Shown here: positions 15,293 to 26,504 of the stretch, in pieces
Layout: every line of letters begins with the position of its first letter
How positions within the stretch are numbered: position 1 is the first letter of the stretch
Assembly (NCBI RefSeq): GCF_031082295.1
Contig: NZ_JAVHLD010000031.1
Span: 1 to 36,308, forward strand
Source of the DNA: Humidesulfovibrio sp.
GTDB taxonomy: Bacteria > Desulfobacterota > Desulfovibrionia > Desulfovibrionales > Desulfovibrionaceae
DNA: 36,308 nt
Direction: 5' to 3'
Position numbers and translations under genes: made by a program
Notes under the pieces: model-generated
Told to the model about the DNA's origin: nothing
Databases searched by the model: none
What the model saw: the letters and a program-made list of their open reading frames with translations, nothing else

Positions 15293-16861
15293 CTACTTGG
15301 CGTAGCCCACGGCGCGCTTTTCACGGATAACGGTGACGCGGATCTGGCCGGGGTAGGTCATGTTGCTCTCGATCTTGGAGGCGATGTCCTTCACCAGGAG
15401 GTAGGTCTGCTCGTCGGGCACGCGCTCGGCGTCGACCATGACGCGCACCTCGCGACCGGCCTGGATGGCGTAGGCCTTGGTGACGCCGCCGAAGCTGGTG
15501 GCGATGCCCTCCAGTTCTTCCAGGCGCTTGACGTAATTCTCGAGCAGTTCCTTGCGCGCGCCGGGCCGAGCGCCGGAGAGGGAGTCGGCCGCCTGCACCA
15601 GGGTGGCGATGGCCGTCTGCGGCGCAACGTCCTCGTGGTGGGCCTGGATGGCGTGGATGATCTCCTGCGCTTCGCCGTGCTTCTTGGCCAGGTCCGCGCC
15701 GATGAGGGCGTGCGGTCCTTCGACCTCGTGGTCCACGGCCTTGCCCAGGTCGTGCAGCAGGCCTGCGCGCTTGGCCATCTTCTCGTCCAGGCCGAGTTCG
15801 GCGGCCATGATGCCGCAGAGGAAGGCGACCTCGATGGAGTGCTGGAGGACGTTCTGGGAATAGCTGGTGCGGTAGTGCAACTGGCCCAGCAGCTTGACGA
15901 CCTCGGGGTGGATGCCGTGCACGCCCACGTCGAAGGTGGCCTGCTCGCCGATTTCGCGCAGCTTCACGTCCATTTCCTGCTCCACCTTGCGCACCACGTC
16001 TTCGATGCGGGCGGGGTGGATGCGGCCGTCGTGGATGAGGCGCTCAAGGGCCTGCTTGGCCACTTCGCGCCGGAGCGGGCTGTACGCGGAGAGCACCACG
16101 GTCTCTGGAGTGTCGTCGATGATGAGGTCAACGCCGGTGGCGGCTTCAAGGGCGCGGATGTTGCGTCCCTCGCGGCCGATGATGCGTCCCTTCATCTCTT
16201 CGCTCGGCAGGGTCACGGCGGTGACGGTCTGCTCGGAGATGTAGTCGCCGGAGTAGCGCTGGATGGCGAGGGAGAGGATCTCCTTGGCCTTCTTGCTGGC
16301 GTTCTCCTTGGCCTCGGTCTCGATGTTGCGGATCATTCGCGCGGCCTCGTGGCGGGTGCGCGACTCGACCTCGGTCATGAGGCGTTCCTTGGCCTCCTCG
16401 ACGGTGAGGCCGGAAATTTCCTGCAGCTTGCGCTCGTGGATGTCGGCTGCGGCCGCCAGCTCTTCCTGCTTCTCGGCCAGGGCCTTTTCCTGCTTGATGA
16501 GGCGCTTTTCGAGCTCCACCACGCCGGATTCCTTTTGGGCGACCTTTTCGAGCTTGCTTTCCAGGCGCTCTTCCTTTTCCTGAAGGCGGGACTGCTCGCG
16601 TTTGATGGTCTGCTCGCGGTCCTTGAACTCCTCTTCTTGTTCCTTTTTCAGGGCGAAGATGTCGTCCTTGGCCTGGATGCGGGCTTCCTTGCGGGTGGCC
16701 TCGGCCTCTTTTCTGGCTTCCTCAACGATGCGGGTTGCAAGGTCCTGTGCGTCCTGAAGACGTTTTTTGCTGACGTAGGTGCTTAAATAATAGCCGCCCA
16801 CGAGGCCCACGGTGAGGGCTACTGCGTCCAGGGCGATGAGCAACAGGCTGGAATCATTCAT
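15293..16861 (-). CDS. rny: Ribonuclease Y
   Basis: A 522-residue membrane-anchored endoribonuclease that starts mRNA decay. The N-terminal 25 residues are one membrane helix ([21 protein letters not shown]). Next comes a long charged coiled coil rich in Glu, Lys and Arg (about residues 30-200). A KH RNA-binding domain includes [15 protein letters not shown], and the HD phosphohydrolase domain has [12 protein letters not shown] and [12 protein letters not shown]. The length is normal for the family (about 515-525). The start at 16861 follows GGGAG by 6 bases; an upstream in-frame ATG would add a stretch unlike the family. The gene follows the 6S RNA gene and ends at a strong terminator. Confidence 0.96.
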   Translation of the reverse strand: MNDSSLLLIALDAVALTVGLVGGYYLSTYVSKKRLQDAQDLATRIVEEARKEAEATRKEARIQAKDDIFALKKEQEEEFKDREQTIKREQSRLQEKEERLESKLEKVAQKESGVVELEKRLIKQEKALAEKQEELAAAADIHERKLQEISGLTVEEAKERLMTEVESRTRHEAARMIRNIETEAKENASKKAKEILSLAIQRYSGDYISEQTVTAVTLPSEEMKGRIIGREGRNIRALEAATGVDLIIDDTPETVVLSAYSPLRREVAKQALERLIHDGRIHPARIEDVVRKVEQEMDVKLREIGEQATFDVGVHGIHPEVVKLLGQLHYRTSYSQNVLQHSIEVAFLCGIMAAELGLDEKMAKRAGLLHDLGKAVDHEVEGPHALIGADLAKKHGEAQEIIHAIQAHHEDVAPQTAIATLVQAADSLSGARPGARKELLENYVKRLEELEGIATSFGGVTKAYAIQAGREVRVMVDAERVPDEQTYLLVKDIASKIESNMTYPGQIRVTVIREKRAVGYAK

Positions 16862-17064
16862 GCGCTGCTCCCTTCCGGTTATATTGACAGGCCTTGACGG
16901 GCCTGATTCGTGCGCGGCGAAACGCGCCAAAAAGGCGACGAAACCCGCACGGTTCGTGCTGCGTTGTCGGGAGCGCTATTGGAGGGCGGTAGGCGTTTAT
17001 GCGGAGGGGGAAAGCCTTGTCTCGGGCCGCATGATGCGAAGAGAAGTGACCCGTGGACTATATA

Positions 17065-17245
17065 TAGCCCCGGGGTGCCGTGTCGTTCTTGGAGTTATGA
17101 ACCTCGCTTGCCGAGGTGGGCTCCACCGGCTGGCCGTCAGGCTCCCCGCATCGAGGCGGGCATGCACACGGGCGCACTCTGGCGGATCCCTTTTGATGCA
17201 TATTGGCTCAAAAACTCAAGAGCAATCACGAACTCCCCAGGGTTT
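17065..17245 (-). ncRNA. ssrS: 6S RNA
   Basis: In the 420-base gap between zapA and rny the minus strand carries landmarks of 6S RNA, which binds the sigma-70 RNA polymerase holoenzyme as a mimic of an open promoter. In order these are TGAGCCAATATGCATC near the 5' side, GTGTGCATGCCCG followed by GGGGAGCCT in the centre, and CACCTCGGCAAGCGAGGTTCA near the 3' side. They correspond to TGAGCCGATATTTCAT, GAGCATGCTCG, GAAGCCT and CACCTTGAACCAAGGGTTCA in E. coli. The ends pair: CCCTGGGG (17242-17235) with CCCCGGGG (17075-17068) allowing one G-U, and CTTGAGTT with AACTCCAAG allowing a bulge. The resulting length of about 175-185 bases fits the family, as does the position directly after zapA. Exact ends are estimated. 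Confidence 0.85.
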
Positions 17246-17283
17246 GTCCGAATTTCCCCTATGCGCAAGGCCGACGGTCCGGC

Positions 17284-17538
17284 CTATTGTTGCCTCTCCA
17301 AGAGCTCCTGCATCCGGGCCTCAAGGCCCTCCAGCCGCTGGCGAAGTTCGAGAAAGTCATCTGCGATCCCGAGGGCCAGAAGCGTGAGCAGTTTCTCCCT
17401 GCTTATATACCGACCATCCTTGCTCAGCTCATGGAAGCGTTCTTCGAGCAAGGTCTGGGCTGCTTGGATGCGCTTTTCATCCGCATCCGTTTTGAACGAG
17501 AGTTCAAGTCCGTTGACCGAAATGGTGTAGCGGGGCAT
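17284..17538 (-). CDS. zapA: Cell division protein ZapA
   Basis: An 84-residue protein of the ZapA family, which binds FtsZ and bundles its filaments at the division ring. It begins PRYTISVNGLELSFKTDADE, the beta-strand head of ZapA, and continues as a long helix with a coiled-coil tail (LEGLEARMQELLE). It is a little shorter than E. coli ZapA (109). The ATG at 17538 is 15 bases after the ZapB-like stop. The pair zapB-zapA, followed by 6S RNA, matches a known conserved neighbourhood in proteobacteria. Confidence 0.88.
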   Translation of the reverse strand: MPRYTISVNGLELSFKTDADEKRIQAAQTLLEERFHELSKDGRYISREKLLTLLALGIADDFLELRQRLEGLEARMQELLERQQ

Positions 17539-17553
17539 GGGGTTTCAGTCGCC

Positions 17554-17736
17554 CTAGCGCTCTTCGAGCGATGCCTGCACCTTCACCAGAAGGGCTTCAA
17601 TACGGTCTTGAATTTCCCGCCTTTTACCGGCCTCGGCCTCTTTTTCAGCTGCCAGGGCCCGGTTTTCCTCTTCCAACTGCTGAACGCGCGCAATGAGCTG
17701 CTCGAAGCGTGCTTCCAACCTTTCGATGAGTTCCAT
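17554..17736 (-). CDS. ZapB-like short coiled-coil protein
   Basis: A 60-residue protein that is one uninterrupted coiled coil with heptad spacing (MELIERLEARFEQLIARV, then QQLEEENRALAAEKE). E. coli ZapB is a slightly longer coiled coil that binds ZapA and stabilises the Z ring. The location directly before zapA supports the same partner. Sequence alone cannot separate it from other short coiled coils, so the assignment rests mainly on context. Confidence 0.75.
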   Translation of the reverse strand: MELIERLEARFEQLIARVQQLEEENRALAAEKEAEAGKRREIQDRIEALLVKVQASLEER

Positions 17737-17767
17737 AACCAGACCTTATCTACTTGCGGCACCAAAA

Positions 17768-19144
17768 TCAAGGTTTCTTGCCACGGCCCGGCAGATTGCT
17801 TTGCCGCGCTCGGGCGATGCCAAGAGCCCCTTCCGGCACGCTCTTCGTGATGACCGAGCCCGCGCCGACAAGCGCGTTGGCGCCAACGCTGACCGGCGCC
17901 ACAAGGGCCGTGTTGCTGCCGATGAACGCGCCCGCGCCGATGTCGGTCTTGTGCTTGTTCACGCCGTCGTAGTTGCAGGTGATGGTGCCCGCGCCGATGT
18001 TGGCCCCGGCGCCGATGCTGGCGTCGCCCAGGTAGGTCAGGTGGCTGGCCTTGGCCCCCTTGCCCAGCACGGACTTTTTCATCTCGACGAAATTCCCCAC
18101 GCGCGCGTCTTCCATCAACAGCGCACCAGGCCGCAAGCGGGCATAGGGGCCGGCTGTGGCCCCGGCCTGCAGCGTGGCCGATTCCAGGTGGCTGAATTCG
18201 CGCACCTCGGCCCCGGGCTCCAGCACGGCGTCGGTGAGCTGGCAGAACGCGCCGACCTTCGCGCCGCGCGCGATGCGGCTCGCCCCCAGGATGCGGCAGG
18301 GGCCGGTGATCTCCGCGCCGGGCTCAACCTCGGCTCGCGGCCCCACCACAACGCTTGCACGCTGATGGATGAGGCAGCCTGAAGCCAGGAGCCGTGACAC
18401 GATGTCCGAGCGAAGCCGCTCCTCGGCGTCGGCGAGTTCCAGGGGGGAGTTGACGCCCAGCAGACCGGAAGAATCATCCCGGCGCAGGGCGTGGACGCTG
18501 AGCCCTGCCTCGACAGCGAAGCCGACGAGGTCTGTGATGTACAGTTCCCCGGCCCGGTTGGCGTTGGTGAGGGAGAACAGGAAATTCTCCATGGCGGCCA
18601 CGTTCAGGCAGAACAGGCCGGTGTTGACCTCGCAGGTGTCCGGCCCGTGGGTGGCTGGGTCGTAGTCCTTGGCCTCAACGATGCCCAGGACCTCGCCGTC
18701 CGGGCCTCTGAGCACGCGGCCAAAAGCACCGGCGTCGGGCAGCACCGCGGTGAGGAAGGCCAAGTCGGCGCCCGCCCGGCAGGTTTGCAAAAGGTCTTCC
18801 ACAACTTCCGGCGTCACAAGCGGGGTATCGCCATTCAGGACCAGGCAATGGCTCGCTCCAGAGGCGCGGACGCGGTCCCAGGCGACTTGCAGGGCGTGGC
18901 CGGTGCCGAGCTGCTTTTCCTGCAGCACGAAGCCTTCGGCCAGTTCCGGGTGCGCCTTTCTGACCATCTCCACGCCGTGCCCCACTACCGTGAGCACCTG
19001 AGCGGCCACAGCCTGCGCCGCACCAGCGACAAGCCCGAGCATTGTCTCTCCCAGGACGGTCTGAAGGACCTTGGGCTTGTCAGAGTGCATGCGCGTGCCT
19101 TTTCCAGCAGCCAGGATGACGGCGATGGTGTTCTGGTGGGGCAT
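17768..19144 (-). CDS. glmU: Bifunctional UDP-GlcNAc pyrophosphorylase / GlcN-1-P acetyltransferase
   Basis: A 458-residue cytoplasmic enzyme that makes UDP-GlcNAc from glucosamine-1-phosphate, acetyl-CoA and UTP. The N-terminal uridyltransferase domain has LAAGKGTRMHSDKPKVL. The C-terminal half is a left-handed beta helix of hexapeptide repeats with YLGDASIGAGANIGAGT and NYDGVNKHKT, which carry the acetyltransferase active site. GGAG lies 6 bases before the ATG at 19144. It starts a unit with the zapB-like gene and zapA after the atp terminator. Its product feeds peptidoglycan and is also the expected substrate of the PglF-like dehydratase in the same window. Confidence 0.96.
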   Translation of the reverse strand: MPHQNTIAVILAAGKGTRMHSDKPKVLQTVLGETMLGLVAGAAQAVAAQVLTVVGHGVEMVRKAHPELAEGFVLQEKQLGTGHALQVAWDRVRASGASHCLVLNGDTPLVTPEVVEDLLQTCRAGADLAFLTAVLPDAGAFGRVLRGPDGEVLGIVEAKDYDPATHGPDTCEVNTGLFCLNVAAMENFLFSLTNANRAGELYITDLVGFAVEAGLSVHALRRDDSSGLLGVNSPLELADAEERLRSDIVSRLLASGCLIHQRASVVVGPRAEVEPGAEITGPCRILGASRIARGAKVGAFCQLTDAVLEPGAEVREFSHLESATLQAGATAGPYARLRPGALLMEDARVGNFVEMKKSVLGKGAKASHLTYLGDASIGAGANIGAGTITCNYDGVNKHKTDIGAGAFIGSNTALVAPVSVGANALVGAGSVITKSVPEGALGIARARQSNLPGRGKKP

Positions 19145-19195
19145 TGTGTCTCCTGGCAGCCTGGCTGCGCTGTGTTCCCCGCCGCTTGGCGGATG

Positions 19196-19229
19196 AAAAA
19201 AGGCAGGCCGGATGAGCCCGGCCTGCCTT
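19196..19229 (-). terminator. Rho-independent terminator of the atp cluster
   Basis: On the minus strand a perfect 12-bp stem (arms 19229-19218 and 19211-19200, loop of six bases) runs directly into a run of T residues at about 19201-19196. It lies about 48 bases after the atpC stop and marks the end of the ATP synthase transcript before glmU. Confidence 0.92.
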
Positions 19230-19276
19230 GGTTTCTCAGACGTCCTGAGCCTCTGGGCGGCGCAGGGTGCGGGATG

Positions 19277-19699
19277 CTAGCACGTTCCGGCTTTGTCCCC
19301 GGAGTTGCGGCAGCTCAAGCGAGCCAGGGAACGACGCAGCGCGGCCTGGGCACGGGCGTGGTCGATCTTGTCCTGGGCACGGGCGAGACGCTGCTGGGCA
19401 CGCTCCTGGGCCTTGCGGGCGCGTTCCAGGTCGATGTCCGTAGCCATTTCCGCGGCCTCTGCCAGGATGGTGACCTTGTCAGGGCTGACCTCGGCAAACC
19501 CGCCGGACACAAAGACGTAGTGGGTCTTGCCCGCGTCCTTGTAGTACAGGTTGCCGATGCCCAGCGCGGACAGGAAGGGGATGTGGTTCGGCAGTACACC
19601 GAACTCGCCCAGCGCGCCGGGGGCTCCGACATAGTCAACGTCCTGCGAGAGGACCTTGCGGTCGGGCGTCACGATTTCAAGCAGCAGCTTCTTGGACAT
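19277..19699 (-). CDS. atpC: F1Fo ATP synthase epsilon subunit
   Basis: A 140-residue epsilon subunit, part of the central stalk and regulator of ATP hydrolysis. The N-terminal beta sandwich has [37 protein letters not shown] and [19 protein letters not shown]; the C-terminal part is a two-helix hairpin rich in Arg and Ala. The length is standard. It follows atpD by 6 bases and is the last gene before the terminator. Confidence 0.96.
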   Translation of the reverse strand: MSKKLLLEIVTPDRKVLSQDVDYVGAPGALGEFGVLPNHIPFLSALGIGNLYYKDAGKTHYVFVSGGFAEVSPDKVTILAEAAEMATDIDLERARKAQERAQQRLARAQDKIDHARAQAALRRSLARLSCRNSGDKAGTC

Positions 19700-19705
19700 G
19701 GCACA

Positions 19706-21999
<2,294 letters not shown>

Positions 22000-22015
22000 C
22001 GTACCCTCCTGCGCC

Positions 22016-23524
22016 CTAGGCGCGGAAGCCCTTCTTGAACTCGTCGATGGCGGCCTTCAGGCGACCTTCGATGTCCGCATCAAGGGCCTTCTTCTCGAGG
22101 ATGTCCTTCAGGATGTCAGCCTTGGAGTTGCGCATGAACTCAAGCATCTCGGTCTCGAACTTGCGGACGGCTTCCAGTGGCACGTCGTCCATGTAGCCGC
22201 GGGTGCCGGCGTACAGCGAGGCAACCTGCTCCTGAACCGGCATGGGCTGGTACTGGGGCTGCTTCAGCAGCTCGACCAGGCGGGCGCCGCGGTTGAGCTT
22301 CTGCTGGGTGGCCTTGTCCAGGTCGGAGCCGAACTGGGCGAAGGCGGCCAGTTCGCGGTACTGGGCGAGGTCGAGGCGCAGGGTGCCGGCGACCTGCTTC
22401 ATGGCCTTGATCTGGGCGGCGCCGCCGACGCGGGAGACCGAGAGGCCGACGTTGATGGCCGGGCGGATGCCGGCGTTGAACAGCGCGGGCTCCAGGTAGA
22501 CCTGGCCGTCGGTGATGGAGATGACGTTGGTCGGGATGTACGCGGACACGTCGCCGGCCTGCGTCTCAATGATGGGCAGGGCGGTCAGCGAACCGGCGCC
22601 CAGGCCGTCATTGACTTTGCAGGAGCGCTCCAGCAGGCGGGAGTGCAGGTAGAAGACGTCGCCGGGGAAGGCTTCGCGGCCGGGAGGACGGCGGAGCAGC
22701 AGCGACATCTGGCGGTAGGCAACAGCCTGCTTGGACAGGTCGTCGTAGATGATGAGCGCGTGCTCGCCCTTGTCGCGGTAGTACTCGGCCATGGTGCAGC
22801 CGGAGTACGCGGCGATGAACTGCAGCGGCGCGGGCTCGGAGGCGGTGGCGGAGATGATGGTGGTGTACTCCATGCCGCCGTACTTGCGCAGGGTGTCGGC
22901 AACGAGAGCGACGGTGGACTTCTTCTGGCCGATGGCCACGTAGAAGCACTTCACGTCGCCGCCCTTCTGGGCGAGGATGGCGTCGACGCAGACGGCGGTC
23001 TTGCCGACCTGACGGTCGCCGATGACCAGCTCGCGCTGACCGCGGCCGACCGGGGTCATGGCGTCGATGGCCTTGAGGCCGGTCGCCATGGGCTCGTGGA
23101 CGGACTTACGGGCGACGATGCCGGGGGCCTTCAGTTCGACCGGGCGGGTCTCCTTGGAGGCGATGGGGCCGAGGCCGTCGATGGGCTGACCCAGGGGGTC
23201 GATAACGCGACCGGCAACGGCTTCGCCGACGGGCACGGAGAAGATCTTGCCCGTACGCTTGACGGGGTCGCCTTCCTTGACTTCGTTGCACTCGCCGAGA
23301 AGCGCGACACCGACGTTATCCTCTTCGAGGTTGAGCACCATGCCCATGAGGCCGCCGGGGAACTCCAGAAGTTCCATTGCCATGGCGTTCTTCACGCCAT
23401 GCACGCGGGCGATGCCGTCACCGACGTAGAGGACGGTGCCGGTCTCGCTCATTTCCACGCGGGACTCGTAATTCTGGATTTGTCCCTCAATGATTTTGCT
23501 GATTTCTTCCGCTTTGATCTGCAT
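22016..23524 (-). CDS. atpA: F1Fo ATP synthase alpha subunit
   Basis: A 502-residue regulatory nucleotide-binding subunit of F1. It begins [16 protein letters not shown]. The Walker A loop is GDRQVGKT with K175, the same residue number as in the E. coli protein, which supports the ATG at 23524 over an in-frame GTG four codons upstream. [10 protein letters not shown] carries the arginine finger region. It follows atpH by 4 bases. Confidence 0.98.
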   Translation of the reverse strand: MQIKAEEISKIIEGQIQNYESRVEMSETGTVLYVGDGIARVHGVKNAMAMELLEFPGGLMGMVLNLEEDNVGVALLGECNEVKEGDPVKRTGKIFSVPVGEAVAGRVIDPLGQPIDGLGPIASKETRPVELKAPGIVARKSVHEPMATGLKAIDAMTPVGRGQRELVIGDRQVGKTAVCVDAILAQKGGDVKCFYVAIGQKKSTVALVADTLRKYGGMEYTTIISATASEPAPLQFIAAYSGCTMAEYYRDKGEHALIIYDDLSKQAVAYRQMSLLLRRPPGREAFPGDVFYLHSRLLERSCKVNDGLGAGSLTALPIIETQAGDVSAYIPTNVISITDGQVYLEPALFNAGIRPAINVGLSVSRVGGAAQIKAMKQVAGTLRLDLAQYRELAAFAQFGSDLDKATQQKLNRGARLVELLKQPQYQPMPVQEQVASLYAGTRGYMDDVPLEAVRKFETEMLEFMRNSKADILKDILEKKALDADIEGRLKAAIDEFKKGFRA

Positions 23525-23528
23525 GGCC

Positions 23529-24080
23529 CTACTCACCCCTCTTGATGGTTTCTTTCAAAATGTTCAGCTGGGCGCGCAGACTGGCGTCGAGCACGCTGTC
23601 TCCGATCTGCAGCACGATTCCGCCGAGGATCTCGGCGTCGGTGCCGTAGTCGAGGACCAGCTTCTTGCCGGTCTGCTTCTCCAGCCGTTCTTTCAGCTCC
23701 ACCTTCCGGGAGTCGGAAAGCGATACGGCGGTGACCAGCTTGCCGGAGACAATGCCGCTCGCTTCATCGAGCATGGCCTTGTAGTCAGCAGCGATCTCGG
23801 GGATGGAGACCAGCCGGTTCTTATCCGCCAGCAGGTTGACGAAGTTGGCCATGGCCCCGCTGAGGCCAAGCTGCTGCGCCATCTGCTTGAGAACAGCTTT
23901 CTTCTCCTCCACGCTGAAGACCGGGTTCTTGAAGAACCTCAGAGCCTCCGGCGCTCCCGCCAGTGCCTCTGCCAGGTCGGCAAGCTGCTTGCCGTAGGTC
24001 TCAAGCTCGGAGGAACCCTGCTTGCTCCCTACGGTGAACAGCGCCTTGGCGTACCTGCGCGCGACGATGTTCCCGCTCAA
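23529..24080 (-). CDS. atpH: F1Fo ATP synthase delta subunit (TTG start)
   Basis: A 183-residue peripheral-stalk subunit that joins F1 alpha to the b stalk. The helical N-terminal domain opens [17 protein letters not shown]; the C-terminal domain has [20 protein letters not shown] and [25 protein letters not shown]-type sequence, as in other OSCP/delta proteins. The start is a TTG at 24080, supported by GGTGG 6 bases upstream. It overlaps the atpF stop by four bases (TTGA), a coupled arrangement. No ATG exists nearby that would keep the conserved N terminus. Confidence 0.95.
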   Translation of the reverse strand: MSGNIVARRYAKALFTVGSKQGSSELETYGKQLADLAEALAGAPEALRFFKNPVFSVEEKKAVLKQMAQQLGLSGAMANFVNLLADKNRLVSIPEIAADYKAMLDEASGIVSGKLVTAVSLSDSRKVELKERLEKQTGKKLVLDYGTDAEILGGIVLQIGDSVLDASLRAQLNILKETIKRGE

Positions 24081-24655
24081 TTGAGCACCACCTTTGTTAA
24101 GTATTCATCCACGAGGCGCTCATGATCCTTGTCGGTGAGCTTCTCCCGCACGATTTTCGTCGCCTGCTCGATGACCTGGTCGGCGATCTCGGCCCGGACG
24201 CGGTCAAAGGCGGCGCGGGCTTCGTTCTCGGCGCTGGTCTTGGCCTGGAGCTGCATGGTGGCAGCATCCTTCTGGGCCTTCTCGATGATGGCGGTCTTGA
24301 TGGCTTCGCCCTGGGTCTTGGCTTCGGCCAGGATGGCGGCCTTTTCCTGCTCCAGGTTGCGGATGCCGGTCTCCACGTCCTTCAGCTTCTTCTCGGCCTC
24401 GGCCTGGCGAACCTCGAGATCCTCAAGGTCCTTCTTGATCTGGGCGCGACGCCCGCCAAAGAAGGCAGCGATCTTCTCTCCGCCAAACTTGTAGATGAGG
24501 AAGATGAAGATGATGAAGTTGACGATACGGAAGGCGTAGTTCTTCCACATTTCCGCATCGATGCCGTGGCCTCCCTCGCCGCCGCTGGCGTATGCCACAG
24601 CGGCAAAGGCCAGAACGCCGATCAGGCTCAAAACTGTATGTCTCGCGACTTTCAA
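24077..24655 (-). CDS. atpF: F1Fo ATP synthase b subunit (TTG start, signal-like N terminus)
   Basis: A 192-residue b subunit of the peripheral stalk. After the start comes a hydrophobic signal-like segment (KVARHTVLSLIGVLAFAAVAYA), then GGEGGHGIDAEMWKNYAFR, a second membrane helix (IVNFIIFIFLIYKFGGEK), and a long charged helix. The start is assigned to a TTG at 24655 because GGAGG lies 9 bases upstream and no ATG or GTG is suitably placed; longer in-frame readings run through atpF' in the wrong frame. A cleavable leader on AtpF occurs in related deltaproteobacteria, to my knowledge, but cleavage is not proven here. Overlaps atpH by four bases. Confidence 0.93.
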   Translation of the reverse strand: MKVARHTVLSLIGVLAFAAVAYASGGEGGHGIDAEMWKNYAFRIVNFIIFIFLIYKFGGEKIAAFFGGRRAQIKKDLEDLEVRQAEAEKKLKDVETGIRNLEQEKAAILAEAKTQGEAIKTAIIEKAQKDAATMQLQAKTSAENEARAAFDRVRAEIADQVIEQATKIVREKLTDKDHERLVDEYLTKVVLN

Positions 24656-24683
24656 AATGTGCCCCCTCCTTCTTCCTGTCGGC

Positions 24684-25106
24684 TTAAGCCTGGCCCAAGA
24701 TCTTGGCCGTGGCCTTCTGCGCGAATTTCTCCACCTCGGAAGCCAGCGCCTGCTTGGCCCCAGCCACCTGAGCGGCGATCTCGTCATGTGCGGCCTTCAG
24801 GGAGGCGGCGACCTCCTTGCCGGCAGCGGACATGATCTGCTGCTCTTCGCCCGCGCCATCGGCGCGCATCTGCTTGCGCATCTCAAGACCTTCCTGGCGG
24901 GCGGCGTCGATTGCCGCCTGGTAGCTCTTAAGCTTCTCCTCGGCGCTGGAGTTGAAGCCCTCGATCTTGCCCACCTGGGCGGCCATAAGGCTGTTGCGTT
25001 CCTGGATCTTTTCCCGGATGGGGCGGATCAGCAGGAAGTTCAGGCCAACGAGCGTGAAAAGGAAGTTGACCAGCTGGATCAGAAACGTGAAATCGATGTC
25101 AATCAT
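24684..25106 (-). CDS. atpF': F1Fo ATP synthase b' subunit
   Basis: A 140-residue second b-type stalk subunit. One N-terminal membrane helix (FTFLIQLVNFLFTLVGLNFLL) is followed by RPIREKIQERNS and a long charged helix with right-handed coiled-coil character. The presence of both b and b' indicates a heterodimeric peripheral stalk, as in photosynthetic bacteria and Desulfovibrio. It is the first gene of the atp cluster; genes for the a and c membrane subunits are not in this window. The ribosome binding site before the ATG at 25106 is weak (GGGGGCC). Confidence 0.93.
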   Translation of the reverse strand: MIDIDFTFLIQLVNFLFTLVGLNFLLIRPIREKIQERNSLMAAQVGKIEGFNSSAEEKLKSYQAAIDAARQEGLEMRKQMRADGAGEEQQIMSAAGKEVAASLKAAHDEIAAQVAGAKQALASEVEKFAQKATAKILGQA

Positions 25107-25166
25107 GATCGGCCCCCAGCGCGTTGAAAATGGGATTGTGAATTTTGGTCCAAAGTCAGAGGTGGC

Positions 25167-25205
25167 CTACACGATTGCCAGAGGCCTGTCAAAGCCTTTT
25201 TTCAT
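25167..25205 (-). CDS. Possible 12-codon leader ORF upstream of the atp cluster
   Basis: The minus strand reads AAGGAG, nine bases, then ATG AAA AAA GGC TTT and seven further codons to a TAG, giving MKKGFDRPLAIV. The ribosome binding site is better than that of atpF' itself, 60 bases further on. A TTGACA sequence lies inside this ORF, so the same stretch could instead be a -35 box for atp transcription. Nothing proves translation. It could be an upstream regulatory peptide or chance. Confidence 0.35.
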   Translation of the reverse strand: MKKGFDRPLAIV

Positions 25206-25302
25206 TTTTATCGGCTCCTTTTGACTCGAAAATGCTAGTGCTCCAAGGGGTTGCAGGCATGTGCCAAAAATCACTTTATGCCCAGGATTTGTCAAAACGA
25301 CT

Positions 25303-25346
25303 CCCCTTTGACGCTCGTCCGAGCACGGGCCGTCGCGGCAAAGGGG
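25303..25346 (-). terminator. Possible hairpin terminator after rodA
   Basis: The outer arms CCCCTTTG and CAAAGGGG (25303-25310 and 25339-25346) enclose a second short stem (GCTCG/CGAGC at 25313-25324). On the minus strand it is followed by AGTCGTTTTG, a short T-run. It lies about 43 bases after the rodA stop and may separate the cell-shape and ATP synthase transcripts, or allow partial read-through. Confidence 0.5.
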
Positions 25347-25388
25347 TGGGGAAACTGCGAAGTCGGGGACGGCGCAGATTCTTCGGGA

Positions 25389-26504
25389 CTAGTTTTGTTT
25401 GAACAGGAATCGGCGCATGGACACGTTCAGCACCAGGCCGAGGAGGCTGAAGTTCACCAGGGTGGCGCTGCCGCCGTAGCTGATGAAGGGCAGCGGGATG
25501 CCGACCACCGGCATGAGTCCCAGGACCATGCCCATGTTGATCAGCACCTGCCAGAAGAAATAAAAGAACACGCCCGCCGCGAGGTAGCTGCCGAAGGGGT
25601 CCTTGGCGTCGCGCGCGACCATGGCCACCTGATAAAGGAAGGCGCAGAACAGGCTCAAGAGCACCATCATGCCGAAGAAGCCCCATTCCTCGCCCAGCAC
25701 GGCCACGGCGAAGTCCGTGTGCTTTTCCGGCAGGAACCGGAGCTGGCTCTGGGTGCCGGCCAGAAAGCCCTTGCCGAAGATGCGCCCCGAGCCCATGGCG
25801 ATCTCCGATTGCAGGATGTGGTACCCGGAGCCCAGCGGGTCCGTGGCCGGGTCCAGAAATGCCAGGATGCGCCGCTTCTGGTAGTCCTTGAGCCCGAACC
25901 AGGCCAGAGGCATCAGCAGCGGCACCAGCACGCACAGGGTGCGGAACAGCCAGGGCCGGATGCCCCGGTAGAGGATCAGCCCGCCCAGCAGCAGCAGCAC
26001 GAGCATCCCGGTGCCGAGGTCCGGCTGCTTGATGACCATGAGCGTGGGCACCAGGCCAAGGCCCAGGATGTAGGCCAGGCGCTTCAGGTCCAGGCGTTCC
26101 GGCTCCGTGGAGAGGATGCGCGCGCCCAAAAGCAGCATGGCGAACTTGGCCAGTTCGCTCGGCTGGAAGCTGAAGAGGCCGAAGTCCAGCCAGCGCCGCG
26201 CGCCGTAGATTGTCTTGCCCAGGAAGGGCACGGTCAAAAGCAGGAGCAGCGTGACGACGTACAGCGGCCAAGCCACGGCGGAGAGCCTGCGGTAATCGAA
26301 GCTCATGAAGGCCAGCATGCCGACAAGACCGATGGTGCCCCAGATGATCTGCTTCTGGTAATAGGGCTCGACGGACACGCCTTCCTCCAGGCGCACACCG
26401 CTTGCGGAATACAGGTTCAGCACGCCGACGAAGAACAGCGCGGCCAGGATGCCCACCAGCGGCCAGTTCACATGGTAGAGCATGCGGCGGTCGATGGGGG
26501 TCAT
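25389..26504 (-). CDS. rodA: Rod-shape protein RodA (peptidoglycan glycosyltransferase)
   Basis: A 371-residue SEDS-family membrane protein that polymerises lipid II during cell elongation, working with PBP2. About ten membrane helices are visible. Family blocks include LNLYSASG, LDFGLFSFQPSELAKFAML, the catalytic-Asp loop IKQPDLGTGML and MPVVGIPLPFISYGGSATL near the end. Its ATG overlaps the mrdA stop (ATGA), so translation is coupled to its partner. The long in-frame extension upstream of this ATG overlaps mrdA in another frame and is not used. Confidence 0.97.
   Translation of the reverse strand: MTPIDRRMLYHVNWPLVGILAALFFVGVLNLYSASGVRLEEGVSVEPYYQKQIIWGTIGLVGMLAFMSFDYRRLSAVAWPLYVVTLLLLLTVPFLGKTIYGARRWLDFGLFSFQPSELAKFAMLLLGARILSTEPERLDLKRLAYILGLGLVPTLMVIKQPDLGTGMLVLLLLGGLILYRGIRPWLFRTLCVLVPLLMPLAWFGLKDYQKRRILAFLDPATDPLGSGYHILQSEIAMGSGRIFGKGFLAGTQSQLRFLPEKHTDFAVAVLGEEWGFFGMMVLLSLFCAFLYQVAMVARDAKDPFGSYLAAGVFFYFFWQVLINMGMVLGLMPVVGIPLPFISYGGSATLVNFSLLGLVLNVSMRRFLFKQN

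Noticed and set aside
17059-17066. TATATATA as a promoter -10 box for rny
   Set aside because: No -35 element is found at the right distance, and the stretch adjoins the 3' end of the 6S RNA. Left unassigned.
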